This document shows positions 1-7,357 of a stretch of 48,183 bases of DNA, one piece after another. Positions within the stretch are counted from its first letter, which is position 1. Each line of letters starts with the position of its first letter. This stretch comes from an uncultured Pelagibacteraceae bacterium (lineage in GTDB: Bacteria > Pseudomonadota > Alphaproteobacteria > Pelagibacterales > Pelagibacteraceae). The stretch spans positions 1-48,183 of the forward strand of contig CACHDJ010000006.1 in NCBI GenBank assembly GCA_902578525.1, read 5' to 3'. The notes beneath the pieces were generated by a model, which saw only the letters and a program-made list of their open reading frames with translations, was not told the DNA's origin and made no database searches. The position numbers and the translations under genes are program-made.

Positions 1-1
1 T

Positions 2-337
2 CCATTGATGTTTTCAACTCTAGTTTTGATTTTTTTCGATAATCCTTTAACCTCATTTGTATTTTTAGGTTTAATTGGTGTATCTAATGGCCTAGCCAAT
101 GTTTTAGGGTCTTCTACTTGGGCAGAAATTTATGGAGTAAAACATATTGGATCTATTAAAGCTTTAACAACAGCTTTAATGGTATTTTCGACTGCTTTTG
201 GTACTGCTTTATTTGGCCTTTTGATAGATAATGGATATTCCATTGAGCAAATTGCATTAGTATCTTTTGTGTATATCTTTGCGTCTATTATCCTTCTATT
301 TTTTGTAAGAAATAAGCTTAATCCAAAATATATATAA
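2..337 (+). CDS. MFS transporter, C-terminal part (cut by window edge)
   Basis: Open reading frame that enters from the left edge, so only about the last 111 residues are present. It shows three hydrophobic segments (about residues 3-28, 47-72 and 80-100 of the visible part), a small-residue-rich loop with SNGLANVLGSSTWAEIYG, and a basic tail RNKLNPKYI. This arrangement of alternating helices with GLLIDNGYS between the last two is typical of the C-terminal helices of Major Facilitator Superfamily carriers. The substrate cannot be judged from this fragment. It is truncated by the window edge, not by a mutation. It lies 43 nt upstream of rpoZ on the same strand. Confidence 0.6.
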   Translation, partial: PLMFSTLVLIFFDNPLTSFVFLGLIGVSNGLANVLGSSTWAEIYGVKHIGSIKALTTALMVFSTAFGTALFGLLIDNGYSIEQIALVSFVYIFASIILLFFVRNKLNPKYI

Positions 338-345
338 AAATCTCC

Positions 346-372
346 TTGATTTTTTAAATGTCACTGTATAGA
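346..372 (+). promoter_or_regulatory. Possible rpoZ promoter
   Basis: A TTGATT box at 346-351 and TATAGA at 367-372 are separated by only 15 nt, shorter than the usual 16-18. The -10 lies 8 nt before the rpoZ ATG, so a transcript from here would be nearly leaderless. No Shine-Dalgarno motif is visible before rpoZ, which fits a leaderless start. Tentative. Confidence 0.3.
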
Positions 373-380
373 TACTGCGC

Positions 381-902
381 ATGGCAAGAGTTACTGTAGA
401 AGATTGTATTGATAAAGTTGATAGTCCATATGAATTAGTTTTGGTAGCAAAAGAAAGAGCAACTCAACTTAATTCAGGAATTGAACCCACAATAGAAAGA
501 GACAACGATAAAAATACAGTTATAGCTTTAAGAGAAATAGCTGAAGAAAATATTAAAGTTCCAGAACTAACTGAAAGCGCAGTTTACAAATTAAGAAAAC
601 ACGTAGAACAAGTTGATGACGGATCAGAGGAGGATGAAGATATAGGTGATGAATTTGAAAGTTTATACAAAGGTGAGATTTCAAAAAGTGGAGCACCTAT
701 TTTGCCATCTAAAAGAGCTAGAAAATCACCAGAAAAAATTCAAGTTTCAAAAGAGGATTTAGCTGAATTATCTGAAACAGCCAAACCAGATGTAAATTCA
801 TCTGACAATGAAGAAGTAACTAACGAAAATAACGAAGTATCTTTAGAGGAAGTTTCAGATAACGAAGAACAAGCTCAAGAAGATACTCAAGAAGATCAAT
901 AA
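381..902 (+). CDS. rpoZ: DNA-directed RNA polymerase omega subunit with long acidic tail
   Basis: Omega is the small RNA polymerase subunit that chaperones beta-prime and, with it, can form a ppGpp site. The first 60 residues match the RpoZ family: [20 protein letters not shown], then a basic [11 protein letters not shown] stretch and the conserved [12 protein letters not shown] helix. The protein is 173 aa, clearly longer than the E. coli subunit (about 91 aa). From about residue 78 there is a long Glu/Asp/Ser/Asn-rich tail, with one basic patch near residues 110-116 (KRARKSP). The tail looks disordered. It is convergent with the CoA-transferase gene, leaving only 4 nt between the stop codons. 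Family assignment is secure; the role of the tail is unknown. Confidence 0.93.
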   Translation: MARVTVEDCIDKVDSPYELVLVAKERATQLNSGIEPTIERDNDKNTVIALREIAEENIKVPELTESAVYKLRKHVEQVDDGSEEDEDIGDEFESLYKGEISKSGAPILPSKRARKSPEKIQVSKEDLAELSETAKPDVNSSDNEEVTNENNEVSLEEVSDNEEQAQEDTQEDQ

Positions 903-906
903 TTTT

Positions 907-2052
907 TTAATCAACAAATTCCTTTATAATTTTTTCTCTATGCTCATCTAAGTCGGGGATGTCACCTCTCTTGTTGGGATCTTTGTATGTGGACATTTTA
1001 ATAGGATTACCAGCTAATTTAAAATCTCCTATTACTTTGTGATAAGCTTTGACAATCATATTTCTTGCTTCAATTTGAGGGTTTTCAACAGCTTCTTTAA
1101 TGTTGAATATAGGACCACAAGGTATTTTATCTTTTTCCATTTGAGCTACCCATTCACTAGTAGATTTAGCTGAAAGCTTATCTTCTAGCAGAAATTTAAG
1201 TTCATCCATATTTTTTGATCTTGCAGAATTTGAATTAAATTTTTTATCTTTAAAAATTTCAGAAATTTCGAGAATGTTACAAAGTTTTTCAAATAATTTA
1301 TCATTACCAGCTGCAATAATTATATAGCTATCTTTAGTTTTAAAAGCTTCAAATGGAGCAATAGACGGATGTCTTGATCCCATAGGTTTTGGTATTTCGT
1401 TCTTAGATAAATATCTTGCAATTGCATTTTCAAGTATTGCAATTTGACAATCGAGCATTGAAACATCTATATATGTACCTTTCCCAGTTTTTTGCCTATC
1501 ATATAAAGCTGCATTAATACCTATTGTAGTAAATAGACCGGCGGTAATATCACCAATCGAAGTTCCAACCCTTGTAGGCTCTGAGTTAGGTTGACCAGTT
1601 ACACTCATTAATCCACCCATACCTTGTACAACCATGTCATATGCTGGTAGTTCTTTTAAAGGACCAGTTTGTCCAAAGCCTGATGCTGAAGCATAAATTA
1701 ATTTAGGAAACTTTTTATTAACTTCCTCCCAACCATAACCCCATTTTTTTAGAGTGCCGGGTTTAAAATTTTCAACTAAAATATCAGCTTTAGATAAAAT
1801 TTTATCAAATATTTTTTTATCATTTAAATCTTTTAAATTTAAAGCTATACTTTCCTTTCCTCTATTAAGAGACATAAAATAAGCAGAATATTCTTCGACA
1901 AAGGGACCAAATTTTCTTGAGTCATCTCCAATTTCAGGGGCCTCAACTTTAATTACTCTCGCACCAAGGTCTGATAAAATCATTGTGCAGTATGGACCTA
2001 CTAATACTCTTGTTAAATCAACGACTAATAAGTTTTTAAGTGGTCCATCCAT
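907..2052 (-). CDS. Class III CoA-transferase (CaiB/BaiF family)
   Basis: Enzymes of this family move CoA between carboxylic acids (formyl-CoA/oxalate, carnitine, mesaconate and others). The family hallmarks are present: an N-terminal VVDLTRVLVGPYCTMILSDL, IKVEAPEIGD around residues 35-43, NRGKESIALNL near residue 63, and SASGFGQTGP near 122. Asp168 in GTSIGDITAGL aligns with the catalytic Asp of formyl-CoA transferase (GDSNTG in that enzyme). At 381 aa it has the usual subunit length. It starts back to back with dctP across a 99-nt gap. A reasonable inference is that it activates the acid brought in by the TRAP transporter, but the sequence does not name the substrate. Confidence 0.88.
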   Translation of the reverse strand: MDGPLKNLLVVDLTRVLVGPYCTMILSDLGARVIKVEAPEIGDDSRKFGPFVEEYSAYFMSLNRGKESIALNLKDLNDKKIFDKILSKADILVENFKPGTLKKWGYGWEEVNKKFPKLIYASASGFGQTGPLKELPAYDMVVQGMGGLMSVTGQPNSEPTRVGTSIGDITAGLFTTIGINAALYDRQKTGKGTYIDVSMLDCQIAILENAIARYLSKNEIPKPMGSRHPSIAPFEAFKTKDSYIIIAAGNDKLFEKLCNILEISEIFKDKKFNSNSARSKNMDELKFLLEDKLSAKSTSEWVAQMEKDKIPCGPIFNIKEAVENPQIEARNMIVKAYHKVIGDFKLAGNPIKMSTYKDPNKRGDIPDLDEHREKIIKEFVD

Positions 2053-2087
2053 AATTTCTTATTAAATTAACTGTATTTTTTGTTATC

Positions 2088-2116
2088 TTGACTCTTAACG
2101 ATATCTTCATTTTAAT
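2088..2116 (+). promoter_or_regulatory. Promoter of the TRAP operon
   Basis: TTGACT at 2088-2093 (5 of 6 to the sigma-70 -35 consensus) and TTTAAT at 2111-2116 (5 of 6 to the -10) are separated by exactly 17 nt. The expected start near 2123 gives a leader of about 29 nt that contains the purine-rich Shine-Dalgarno AGAGGGAG at 2138-2145, 6 nt before the dctP ATG. This is one of the best promoter matches in the window. Confidence 0.55.
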
Positions 2117-2151
2117 ACAACTATCATAAATAACAATAGAGGGAGAATTAA

Positions 2152-3162
2152 ATGTTAAAAAAAATAACTTTATATTTCACTTCATTCGCTCTTGCGTTCA
2201 CCTTAATTGGTTCTGCTTATGCTGTAACTTTAAAAGCAAGTCACCAATGGCCTGGAACACCGAGAGCTGATGGATCTTTTGATCCTCGTCACGAAATGGT
2301 ACAAATCATTGCTGATGAGGTTAAAAAAGCAAATGTTGGAGTAGATATAAGAATCTATCCAGCTAAATCATTATATAAACCTAAGGAACAGTGGAAACCA
2401 ATGACAACCGGTCAATTGGATATTTCTGCCTTCCCATTAGCTTATGCATCTAAATTTCATCCAGAATTTGATGCAACTTTAATGCCAGGAACTGTAAAAA
2501 ATCACGAACATGCATTGAGATTCAATAAAGGTCCAATGATGACCGAGATAAAGAGAATAATTAATGATGCTGGTGTAGTGGTTTTGTCTGATGCATGGTT
2601 AGGAGGTGGTTTTGCTTCAAAAACAAAATGTATAAAAAATCCTAGCGACGCTAAAGGCCAAGTTATGAGAGCAGCAGGTAAAGCTTTTAACCAAATGTTA
2701 GAAGCAGCAGGAGCTGGTATTCAAAGCATGCCATCATCTGAAATTTACACTGGATTACAAACTGGAGTATTAACAGGTGCAAATACGAGTTCAGGTAGTT
2801 TTGTGAGTTACAAAATTTATGAACAAGTGTCATGTGCTACACCTCCAGGAAAATTTGGATTATGGTTTATGTATGAGCCAATTCTTATGTCAAAAAAGTC
2901 TTTTGATGCTTTAAATTCTAAGCAACAAAAAGCTTTAATGGCCGCTGGTAAAGTTGCTGAAAAATATATGACAGCACAGGTAGAAAACTTGGACAAAAAG
3001 TTCGAAGATGCCTATAAGGCAGCTGGTGTTAAGTTAGTATACATGGATGCAAAGGATCATGCAGCTTGGGTAGAAATAGCCAAGAAGTCTTCACATAAGG
3101 CATTTGCAGAAAAAGTGCCAGGTGGTGATAAGCTTATGGAAATGGCTTTAGCAGTTAAATAA
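2152..3162 (+). CDS. dctP: TRAP transporter solute-binding protein (DctP family)
   Basis: Periplasmic receptor of a TRAP uptake system. Residues 1-24 form a signal peptide (basic MLKK, hydrophobic core, SAYA cleavage region). The mature protein starts TLKASHQWPG and shows DctP features: the QLDISAFPLAY region, and VMRAAGKAFNQMLEAAGA near residue 175, in which the Arg is the expected carboxylate-binding residue. This is followed by SEIYTGLQTGVLTGAN. Length 336 aa is normal. The clear ribosome-binding site and strong promoter suggest high expression. It is separated from the membrane subunits by a terminator-like hairpin. The presence of the conserved Arg suggests a carboxylate or similar organic acid, but the ligand is not determined. 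Confidence 0.93.
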   Translation: MLKKITLYFTSFALAFTLIGSAYAVTLKASHQWPGTPRADGSFDPRHEMVQIIADEVKKANVGVDIRIYPAKSLYKPKEQWKPMTTGQLDISAFPLAYASKFHPEFDATLMPGTVKNHEHALRFNKGPMMTEIKRIINDAGVVVLSDAWLGGGFASKTKCIKNPSDAKGQVMRAAGKAFNQMLEAAGAGIQSMPSSEIYTGLQTGVLTGANTSSGSFVSYKIYEQVSCATPPGKFGLWFMYEPILMSKKSFDALNSKQQKALMAAGKVAEKYMTAQVENLDKKFEDAYKAAGVKLVYMDAKDHAAWVEIAKKSSHKAFAEKVPGGDKLMEMALAVK

Positions 3163-3176
3163 AATAATATATAAAG

Positions 3177-3214
3177 AACCCCTATTTAATTTTCATTAAG
3201 TAGGGGTTTTTTTT
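3177..3214 (+). terminator. Terminator-like hairpin between dctP and dctQ
   Basis: A 13-bp stem (3177-3189 with 3196-3208, one G-T pair) closes a 6-nt loop and is followed by a T-tract that ends at 3214, directly before the dctQ ATG at 3215. The GC-rich half is AACCCCTA/TAGGGGTT. The only Shine-Dalgarno-like bases for dctQ (AGGGG, 3202-3206) lie in the 3' arm. Partial termination here would make more binding protein than permease, and the stem may also hide the dctQ ribosome-binding site. Confidence 0.8.
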
Positions 3215-3709
3215 ATGAAAAATTTATATTTAAAATTATGTGACTATATAGCGAGAGCTTGTGGTGCATTTGCTGTTTCTGCTTTGCTTTTATCTATTTT
3301 AGTAATTGTTGAGCTGGTATTTGAAAGATATTTTTTTCAAAGAGCGATTACCTGGCAAACTGAATTAGTTACAATGCTTTTGGTTGCATCTACTTTTATT
3401 GGAAGTGCATATGTATTAAGTGAAAAGGCTCATGTAAGCATGGAATGGGTTTATGATTTTTTATCAAAAAAGAATGTTATTAGATTAAAAATTTTTACCT
3501 CTTTTTTAAGTTTACTTTTTTTTCTAATTTTATTTTATTTTGGATTTTTGATGGTGGAAGAGGCGTTTACAAAAAACTATTCTACAGGAACTGTGTGGGA
3601 TCCACCATTATGGATACCATATTCGTCTATGATGTTGGGAGCTGTATTAATGATTTTACAGTATATAGCGGAAATTATTAAGCTTAATGATGAAAAGGAT
3701 AGCAACTAA
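3215..3709 (+). CDS. dctQ: TRAP transporter small membrane subunit (DctQ family)
   Basis: Four-helix small subunit that partners DctM. The 164 residues contain hydrophobic segments at about 15-36, 47-66, 91-113 and 132-152, the standard DctQ topology. The motifs ITWQTELVTMLLVASTFIGSAY and EKAHVSMEWVYDF match the conserved DctQ core, where W(Q/A)xE and the AH..(M/V) segment recur. The start is the ATG immediately after the hairpin T-tract. The stop codon overlaps the dctM start by 1 nt (TAATG), so the two subunits are translationally coupled. Confidence 0.9.
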   Translation: MKNLYLKLCDYIARACGAFAVSALLLSILVIVELVFERYFFQRAITWQTELVTMLLVASTFIGSAYVLSEKAHVSMEWVYDFLSKKNVIRLKIFTSFLSLLFFLILFYFGFLMVEEAFTKNYSTGTVWDPPLWIPYSSMMLGAVLMILQYIAEIIKLNDEKDSN

Positions 3710-5040
3710 TGGACCCGCTAATAATAGCATTAATAGTTGCAATTTTTACTTTGATTGTCCTTTTTTCAGGAATTCCTATTGCTTTTGGCTTAAGTTTTGT
3801 TTCCATAGCTCTTTTAGTAGCATTTGAGGGTTTTCAAATGTTAGATGTTTTTGCAGAAACATTTTATGCAGGACTAAATTCTTTCGTCTTACTTTCAATA
3901 CCAATGTTTATATTAATGGGAATGGCTGTAGCAAATTCTCCAGCTGGAAAAGATTTATATACTGGCTTGGATAGATGGCTTTGGAGACTTCCAGGAGGAT
4001 TAGTAATTTCCAACATAGGTGCTTGTTCAATATTTGCTGCTTTAAGTGGATCTAGCCCTGCAACTTGTGCTGCAATTGGAACTATGGGAATTCCAGAGAT
4101 GAGAAAAAGAGGTTATTCTGATCAAATTGCTACTGGTACTATAGCGGCTGGGGGAACTCTAGGAGTTTTAATTCCTCCAAGTATAGTTTTAATAGTCTAT
4201 GGAATTGCAACGGGTACATCTATTGGTAGATTATTTTTATGTGGTTTAGTGCCTGGCTTTATGTTAGCAGGAATGTTTGCAATTTGGGCTCTTATACACA
4301 GTTATTTTATCGATAAAGATGCTGCTAAAGCATTAAGGAACAGGACACCTCCAACTTTAAAAGAAAAACTCGAAGTTTTACCAAGAATTCTTCCTTTTTT
4401 AGCAATAATAGCTGGGGTGCTATATGTTTTGTATGGAGGCGTAGCTACTCCTTCAGAGGCGTCAGGTGTAGGAGCATTTTTAGTTTTTGTTTTGATTGCC
4501 GTTGTCTACAAAATTTATCAGCCAAAAAAAATATGGAACATAGTCAAAGTTTCTATGAAAGAAAGTGTAATGATTATGTTTATTATAGCTGCTTCCTATC
4601 TTTTTGCATTTACACTTTCACAACTTTACGTCACTCAGTCCTTAGCTCAAAGCATGGTAGAATTAAGTTCTAATAAATGGGTTGTATTTATTTTAATAAA
4701 TATATTTCTTTTAATAGCTGGTTTCTTTTTACCTCCAGTTGCTGTTATTGTAATGACTTCAGCAATCTTATTGCCAGTTATTACAACATTAGGGTTTGAC
4801 CCTTATTGGTTTGCTATTGTATTTACGATCAACATGGAAATAGGATTAATAACACCACCAGTTGGATTGAATCTTTATATTATTAAAGGAATTACCCCAG
4901 ATGTAAGCTTGTCAGAAATTTTAAAAGGATCTATACCGTTCATGATTATCATGGCTTTGGCTATATTAATTTTATGTATTTTTCCAGAAATAGTGACATG
5001 GCTGCCTGATAAAATAATGGGTAAACCTCTTGGATACTAA
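3709..5040 (+). CDS. dctM: TRAP transporter large permease subunit (DctM family)
   Basis: Ion-coupled transport subunit of the TRAP system. The 443-aa polytopic protein has about 12 hydrophobic segments. Typical DctM signatures are GIPIAFGLSF near residue 21, LLSIPMFILMGMAVANS near 60, the FAALSGSSPATCAAIGTMGIPEM element near 103-125, GGTLGVLIPPSIVLIVYG near 143-160, TPSEASGVGAF near 246, and MEIGLITPPVGLNLYIIKG near 376. Length and motifs are complete. It overlaps dctQ by 1 nt and the downstream dusA by 11 nt, so the transport operon probably reads on into tRNA modification and a further permease. Confidence 0.93.
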   Translation: MDPLIIALIVAIFTLIVLFSGIPIAFGLSFVSIALLVAFEGFQMLDVFAETFYAGLNSFVLLSIPMFILMGMAVANSPAGKDLYTGLDRWLWRLPGGLVISNIGACSIFAALSGSSPATCAAIGTMGIPEMRKRGYSDQIATGTIAAGGTLGVLIPPSIVLIVYGIATGTSIGRLFLCGLVPGFMLAGMFAIWALIHSYFIDKDAAKALRNRTPPTLKEKLEVLPRILPFLAIIAGVLYVLYGGVATPSEASGVGAFLVFVLIAVVYKIYQPKKIWNIVKVSMKESVMIMFIIAASYLFAFTLSQLYVTQSLAQSMVELSSNKWVVFILINIFLLIAGFFLPPVAVIVMTSAILLPVITTLGFDPYWFAIVFTINMEIGLITPPVGLNLYIIKGITPDVSLSEILKGSIPFMIIMALAILILCIFPEIVTWLPDKIMGKPLGY

Positions 5041-6034
5041 AAAAAAAATTAATAGAAAAGTTTCAGTTGCTCCAATGATGGATTGCACTGATAGGCATGA
5101 TCGTTTCTTTTTAAGATTAATGAGCAAAAACGTTATGCTTTATTCTGAAATGGTAGCTACAAAATCAGCAATTCATGGTGATAGAAAAAAAATCTTATCT
5201 TATAGCCCAGAAGAAAAACCTTTAGCTTTACAGGTAGGTGGATCAGATAAAAATGAGTTAGCAGAAGTGGCAAAAATTGCTGAAGATATGGGATATGATG
5301 AAATTAATATTAATTTAGGTTGTCCAAGCAAAAAAGTTCAAAAGAATATGTTTGGTGCATGTTTAATGAAAGAGCCAGATTTAGTAGCTGAATGTATCAA
5401 CTCCATGGTTAATGCTTGTAAAATTCCAGTAACTGCAAAAACTAGAATAGGGTTTGATGACACAGAAGATTTTGACTATCTAAATAATTTTATTCATAAG
5501 ATGCACTATGCGGGGTCAAAAACATTCATTCTACATGCTAGAAAAGCCATGCTTTCCGGTTTGTCTCCAAAACAAAATTTGAATATACCTAAATTAAACT
5601 ACGATATGGTTTATAATATTAAAAAAGAAAACCCAGAATTAGAGATAATCATAAATGGAGGTATAACAAAAGTTGAAGAAATAAATAACCACTTAAAATT
5701 TTGTGATGGGGTAATGATTGGTAGATCAATTTATCAAAATCCTTATTCTTTAATTGAAATTGAAAAAGAGATATACAAAACAACAGAACATCCTTCTCGA
5801 GAACAAGTAGCTGAAAAACTTTTAGAGTATCTAGATAGAGAAGTAAAATTGGGCACCAAAGTAAATCATATAATGAGACATACGGTTGGACTGTATCATG
5901 GTCAAGTAGGTTCAAAAGAATGGAAAAGATATTTGAGCGATAATATGATGGCAAGAGACTCGGATTTTCAAAAAGCAAAATATATTATGAAAATTGTTCA
6001 AAATAATGAAAAAGCTAATCAAGCTACTTCTTAA
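5030..6034 (+). CDS. dusA: tRNA-dihydrouridine synthase A
   Basis: FMN enzyme that reduces uridines in the tRNA D-loop (U20/U20a for DusA). Motifs: SVAPMMDCTDRHDRFFLR at the N-terminus, the YSEMV segment, LQVGG, the INLGCPSKKVQ element with the catalytic Cys of the Dus family, HARKAMLSGLSPKQN (characteristic of the DusA subfamily) and the FMN-phosphate site IINGGI plus DGVMIGRSIYQNP. Length 334 aa is normal. The start is TTG at 5030, inside the last codons of dctM. No earlier ATG exists, and the next Met is already in the conserved VAPMM motif. Confidence 0.92.
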   Translation: MDTKKKINRKVSVAPMMDCTDRHDRFFLRLMSKNVMLYSEMVATKSAIHGDRKKILSYSPEEKPLALQVGGSDKNELAEVAKIAEDMGYDEININLGCPSKKVQKNMFGACLMKEPDLVAECINSMVNACKIPVTAKTRIGFDDTEDFDYLNNFIHKMHYAGSKTFILHARKAMLSGLSPKQNLNIPKLNYDMVYNIKKENPELEIIINGGITKVEEINNHLKFCDGVMIGRSIYQNPYSLIEIEKEIYKTTEHPSREQVAEKLLEYLDREVKLGTKVNHIMRHTVGLYHGQVGSKEWKRYLSDNMMARDSDFQKAKYIMKIVQNNEKANQATS

Positions 6035-6870
6035 TGGAAATATTAAATTCATCTGAATTAATTAATTTATTAATTGTTTTGGCATCTGCGGCAGCAGTTG
6101 CAGGTTTTATGGCAGGATTATTAGGAGTAGGTGGTGGAATTATAATGGTACCTGCATTGTACTATGCTTTTACTGTTTTAGACTTTGATATCGTTACAAG
6201 AATGCATCTATCTGTTGGAACATCATTAGCAATCATTATACCAACATCAATTATCTCAACTAAAACACACATGGAATATGATGCAGTAGATTTCAAAATG
6301 GTTAAGTCATTCGGTATTTTTATTCTTTTAGGTGTAATTGCAGGAACATTTTTAGCTGTGAGTTTAAAAACACCTGCGTTAGTTTTATTTTTTTCAATAT
6401 TTGCGTTTATTGTAGGATTATTTTTTATTTTTGTAAGAGAAAAACTTATGGAAAATCCAAAAAAAATTTCTGATTTAATAAAAAATATTTCTGGAATAAT
6501 AATTGGTTTTATTTCAGTACCACTTGGAATTGGTGGTGGTTCTTTGATGGTTCCTTTCATGAGAACATTTGGTTATGATATAAGAAAGTCTATTGGTACT
6601 GCTGCTGCTGTTGGTTTTTTGATAGCCATAAGTGGAACGATCACTATGATAGTTGGCGGTAAGATAGTAGACAACATTAATACACCATTTAGTATTGGGT
6701 ACGTTAATTTATTAGGTTTTATAGTATTTGTTCCTGTGACGATGATTATGGCAAGGATTGGTGCTAAAGCGGTTTATAAAATAAATAAAAGATTATTAAG
6801 CAAAATTTTTGGAACATTTTTAATTATTGTTTCTATTAGGTCATTTATTGAATACTTATCTATAAGTTAG
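6034..6870 (+). CDS. TauE/SafE family membrane permease
   Basis: Putative exporter or importer of small sulfur or organic anions. The 278-aa protein has about eight membrane helices and two pseudo-repeats, each starting with a Gly-rich loop: GLLGVGGGIIMVPALYY near residue 28 and VPLGIGGGSLMVPFMRTFG near residue 160. This internal duplication defines the TauE/SafE (formerly DUF81) family. The ATG overlaps the dusA stop by 1 nt. Known members move sulfite, sulfoacetate or other anions. Nothing in this sequence fixes the substrate or the direction. Confidence 0.85.
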   Translation: MEILNSSELINLLIVLASAAAVAGFMAGLLGVGGGIIMVPALYYAFTVLDFDIVTRMHLSVGTSLAIIIPTSIISTKTHMEYDAVDFKMVKSFGIFILLGVIAGTFLAVSLKTPALVLFFSIFAFIVGLFFIFVREKLMENPKKISDLIKNISGIIIGFISVPLGIGGGSLMVPFMRTFGYDIRKSIGTAAAVGFLIAISGTITMIVGGKIVDNINTPFSIGYVNLLGFIVFVPVTMIMARIGAKAVYKINKRLLSKIFGTFLIIVSIRSFIEYLSIS

Positions 6871-6884
6871 AAAACTAAATAATT

Positions 6885-7085
6885 TTAATCAGTTCCCCAC
6901 TTTACTTTGTTCCAAATTCTCTCATGAAAATAGTAAAAAAACAGTGGAATAATTGAACCAAAACCAAGTATTCCTGCACCTATAAAGGTGCCAGTATAAA
7001 TATAACCAAAAATAACCCAATATACAAAAATGAAAAATCTCCATGAAAAAGTTTTGGCAACGGATCTAATTTTTTTGTCTGCCAT
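6885..7085 (-). CDS. DUF2061 small membrane protein
   Basis: 66-aa protein with one long hydrophobic region (about residues 15-50, probably two short helices) between a basic N-terminus (MADKKIRSVAKTFSWRF) and the C-terminal YYFHERIWNKVKWG. The SVAKTFSWR...F start and the YxHERxW end are the signature of DUF2061, a small family of unknown function found in many marine bacteria. It is convergent with the TauE/SafE gene. On the minus strand an 8-bp hairpin and eight T residues sit directly before its ATG, so its expression is probably conditional. Confidence 0.8.
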   Translation of the reverse strand: MADKKIRSVAKTFSWRFFIFVYWVIFGYIYTGTFIGAGILGFGSIIPLFFYYFHERIWNKVKWGTD

Positions 7086-7125
7086 AAAAAAAAAGGAGGT
7101 GATTTCAGTCTCCCTCCATCACCTC
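7086..7125 (-). terminator. Terminator/attenuator-like hairpin in front of the DUF2061 gene
   Basis: Read on the minus strand, GAGGTGAT (7125-7118) and ATCACCTC (7103-7096) form a perfect 8-bp stem around a 14-nt purine-rich loop. One C and then a run of eight or more T residues follow, and the run ends at the ATG of the gene at 7085. A stem followed by a U-tract is an intrinsic terminator layout. Its position suggests either attenuation of the gene or the end of a short upstream transcript. A TATAAA box lies at 7134-7129 on the same strand. Confidence 0.55.
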
Positions 7126-7357
7126 ACATTTATAATTTTAATTGATTCTTTAAAATTTTATGAACACTTATTAGTTGAAAATAAAGATTACTTTAAAAAG
7201 TTTTAATAATAAGAATTTTTAAATTAAAAAAAAATATTACACGTATAGATTGTATTTATATGAATATATTGAATTTTACTGAATTTATTAATTACAGAAA
7301 TTTAATTTGAACACATCTATTTATTTAAAATATCTCAAAATTTGTTAGCTTTTACCT
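7126..7357. other. AT-rich intergenic region without a recognised gene
   Basis: About 230 nt of very AT-rich DNA between the divergent DUF2061 and coiled-coil genes. I see no conserved ORF, tRNA or known riboswitch core. For the rightward gene a weak pair TTGAAC (7307-7312) and TATCTC (7331-7336) is possible. A GTG-initiated frame at 7099 runs 36 codons but has no plausible ribosome-binding site or codon pattern. Nothing here is called with confidence. Confidence 0.4.

Noticed and set aside
5649-5978. A 109-codon open frame on the minus strand inside dusA
   Set aside because: It lies fully inside a clearly conserved gene on the other strand; its Leu/Ser-rich translation is the mirror of dusA codons.
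6162-6560. A 132-codon minus-strand frame inside the TauE/SafE permease gene
   Set aside because: It mirrors the permease codons (Ile/Pro/Lys-rich), has no start context, and overlaps a full-length family member.
7099-7209. Possible 36-codon GTG-initiated leader peptide after an extended Shine-Dalgarno sequence
   Set aside because: The Shine-Dalgarno bases overlap the GTG itself, so they cannot serve it. The stem is better read on the minus strand, where a T-tract follows.
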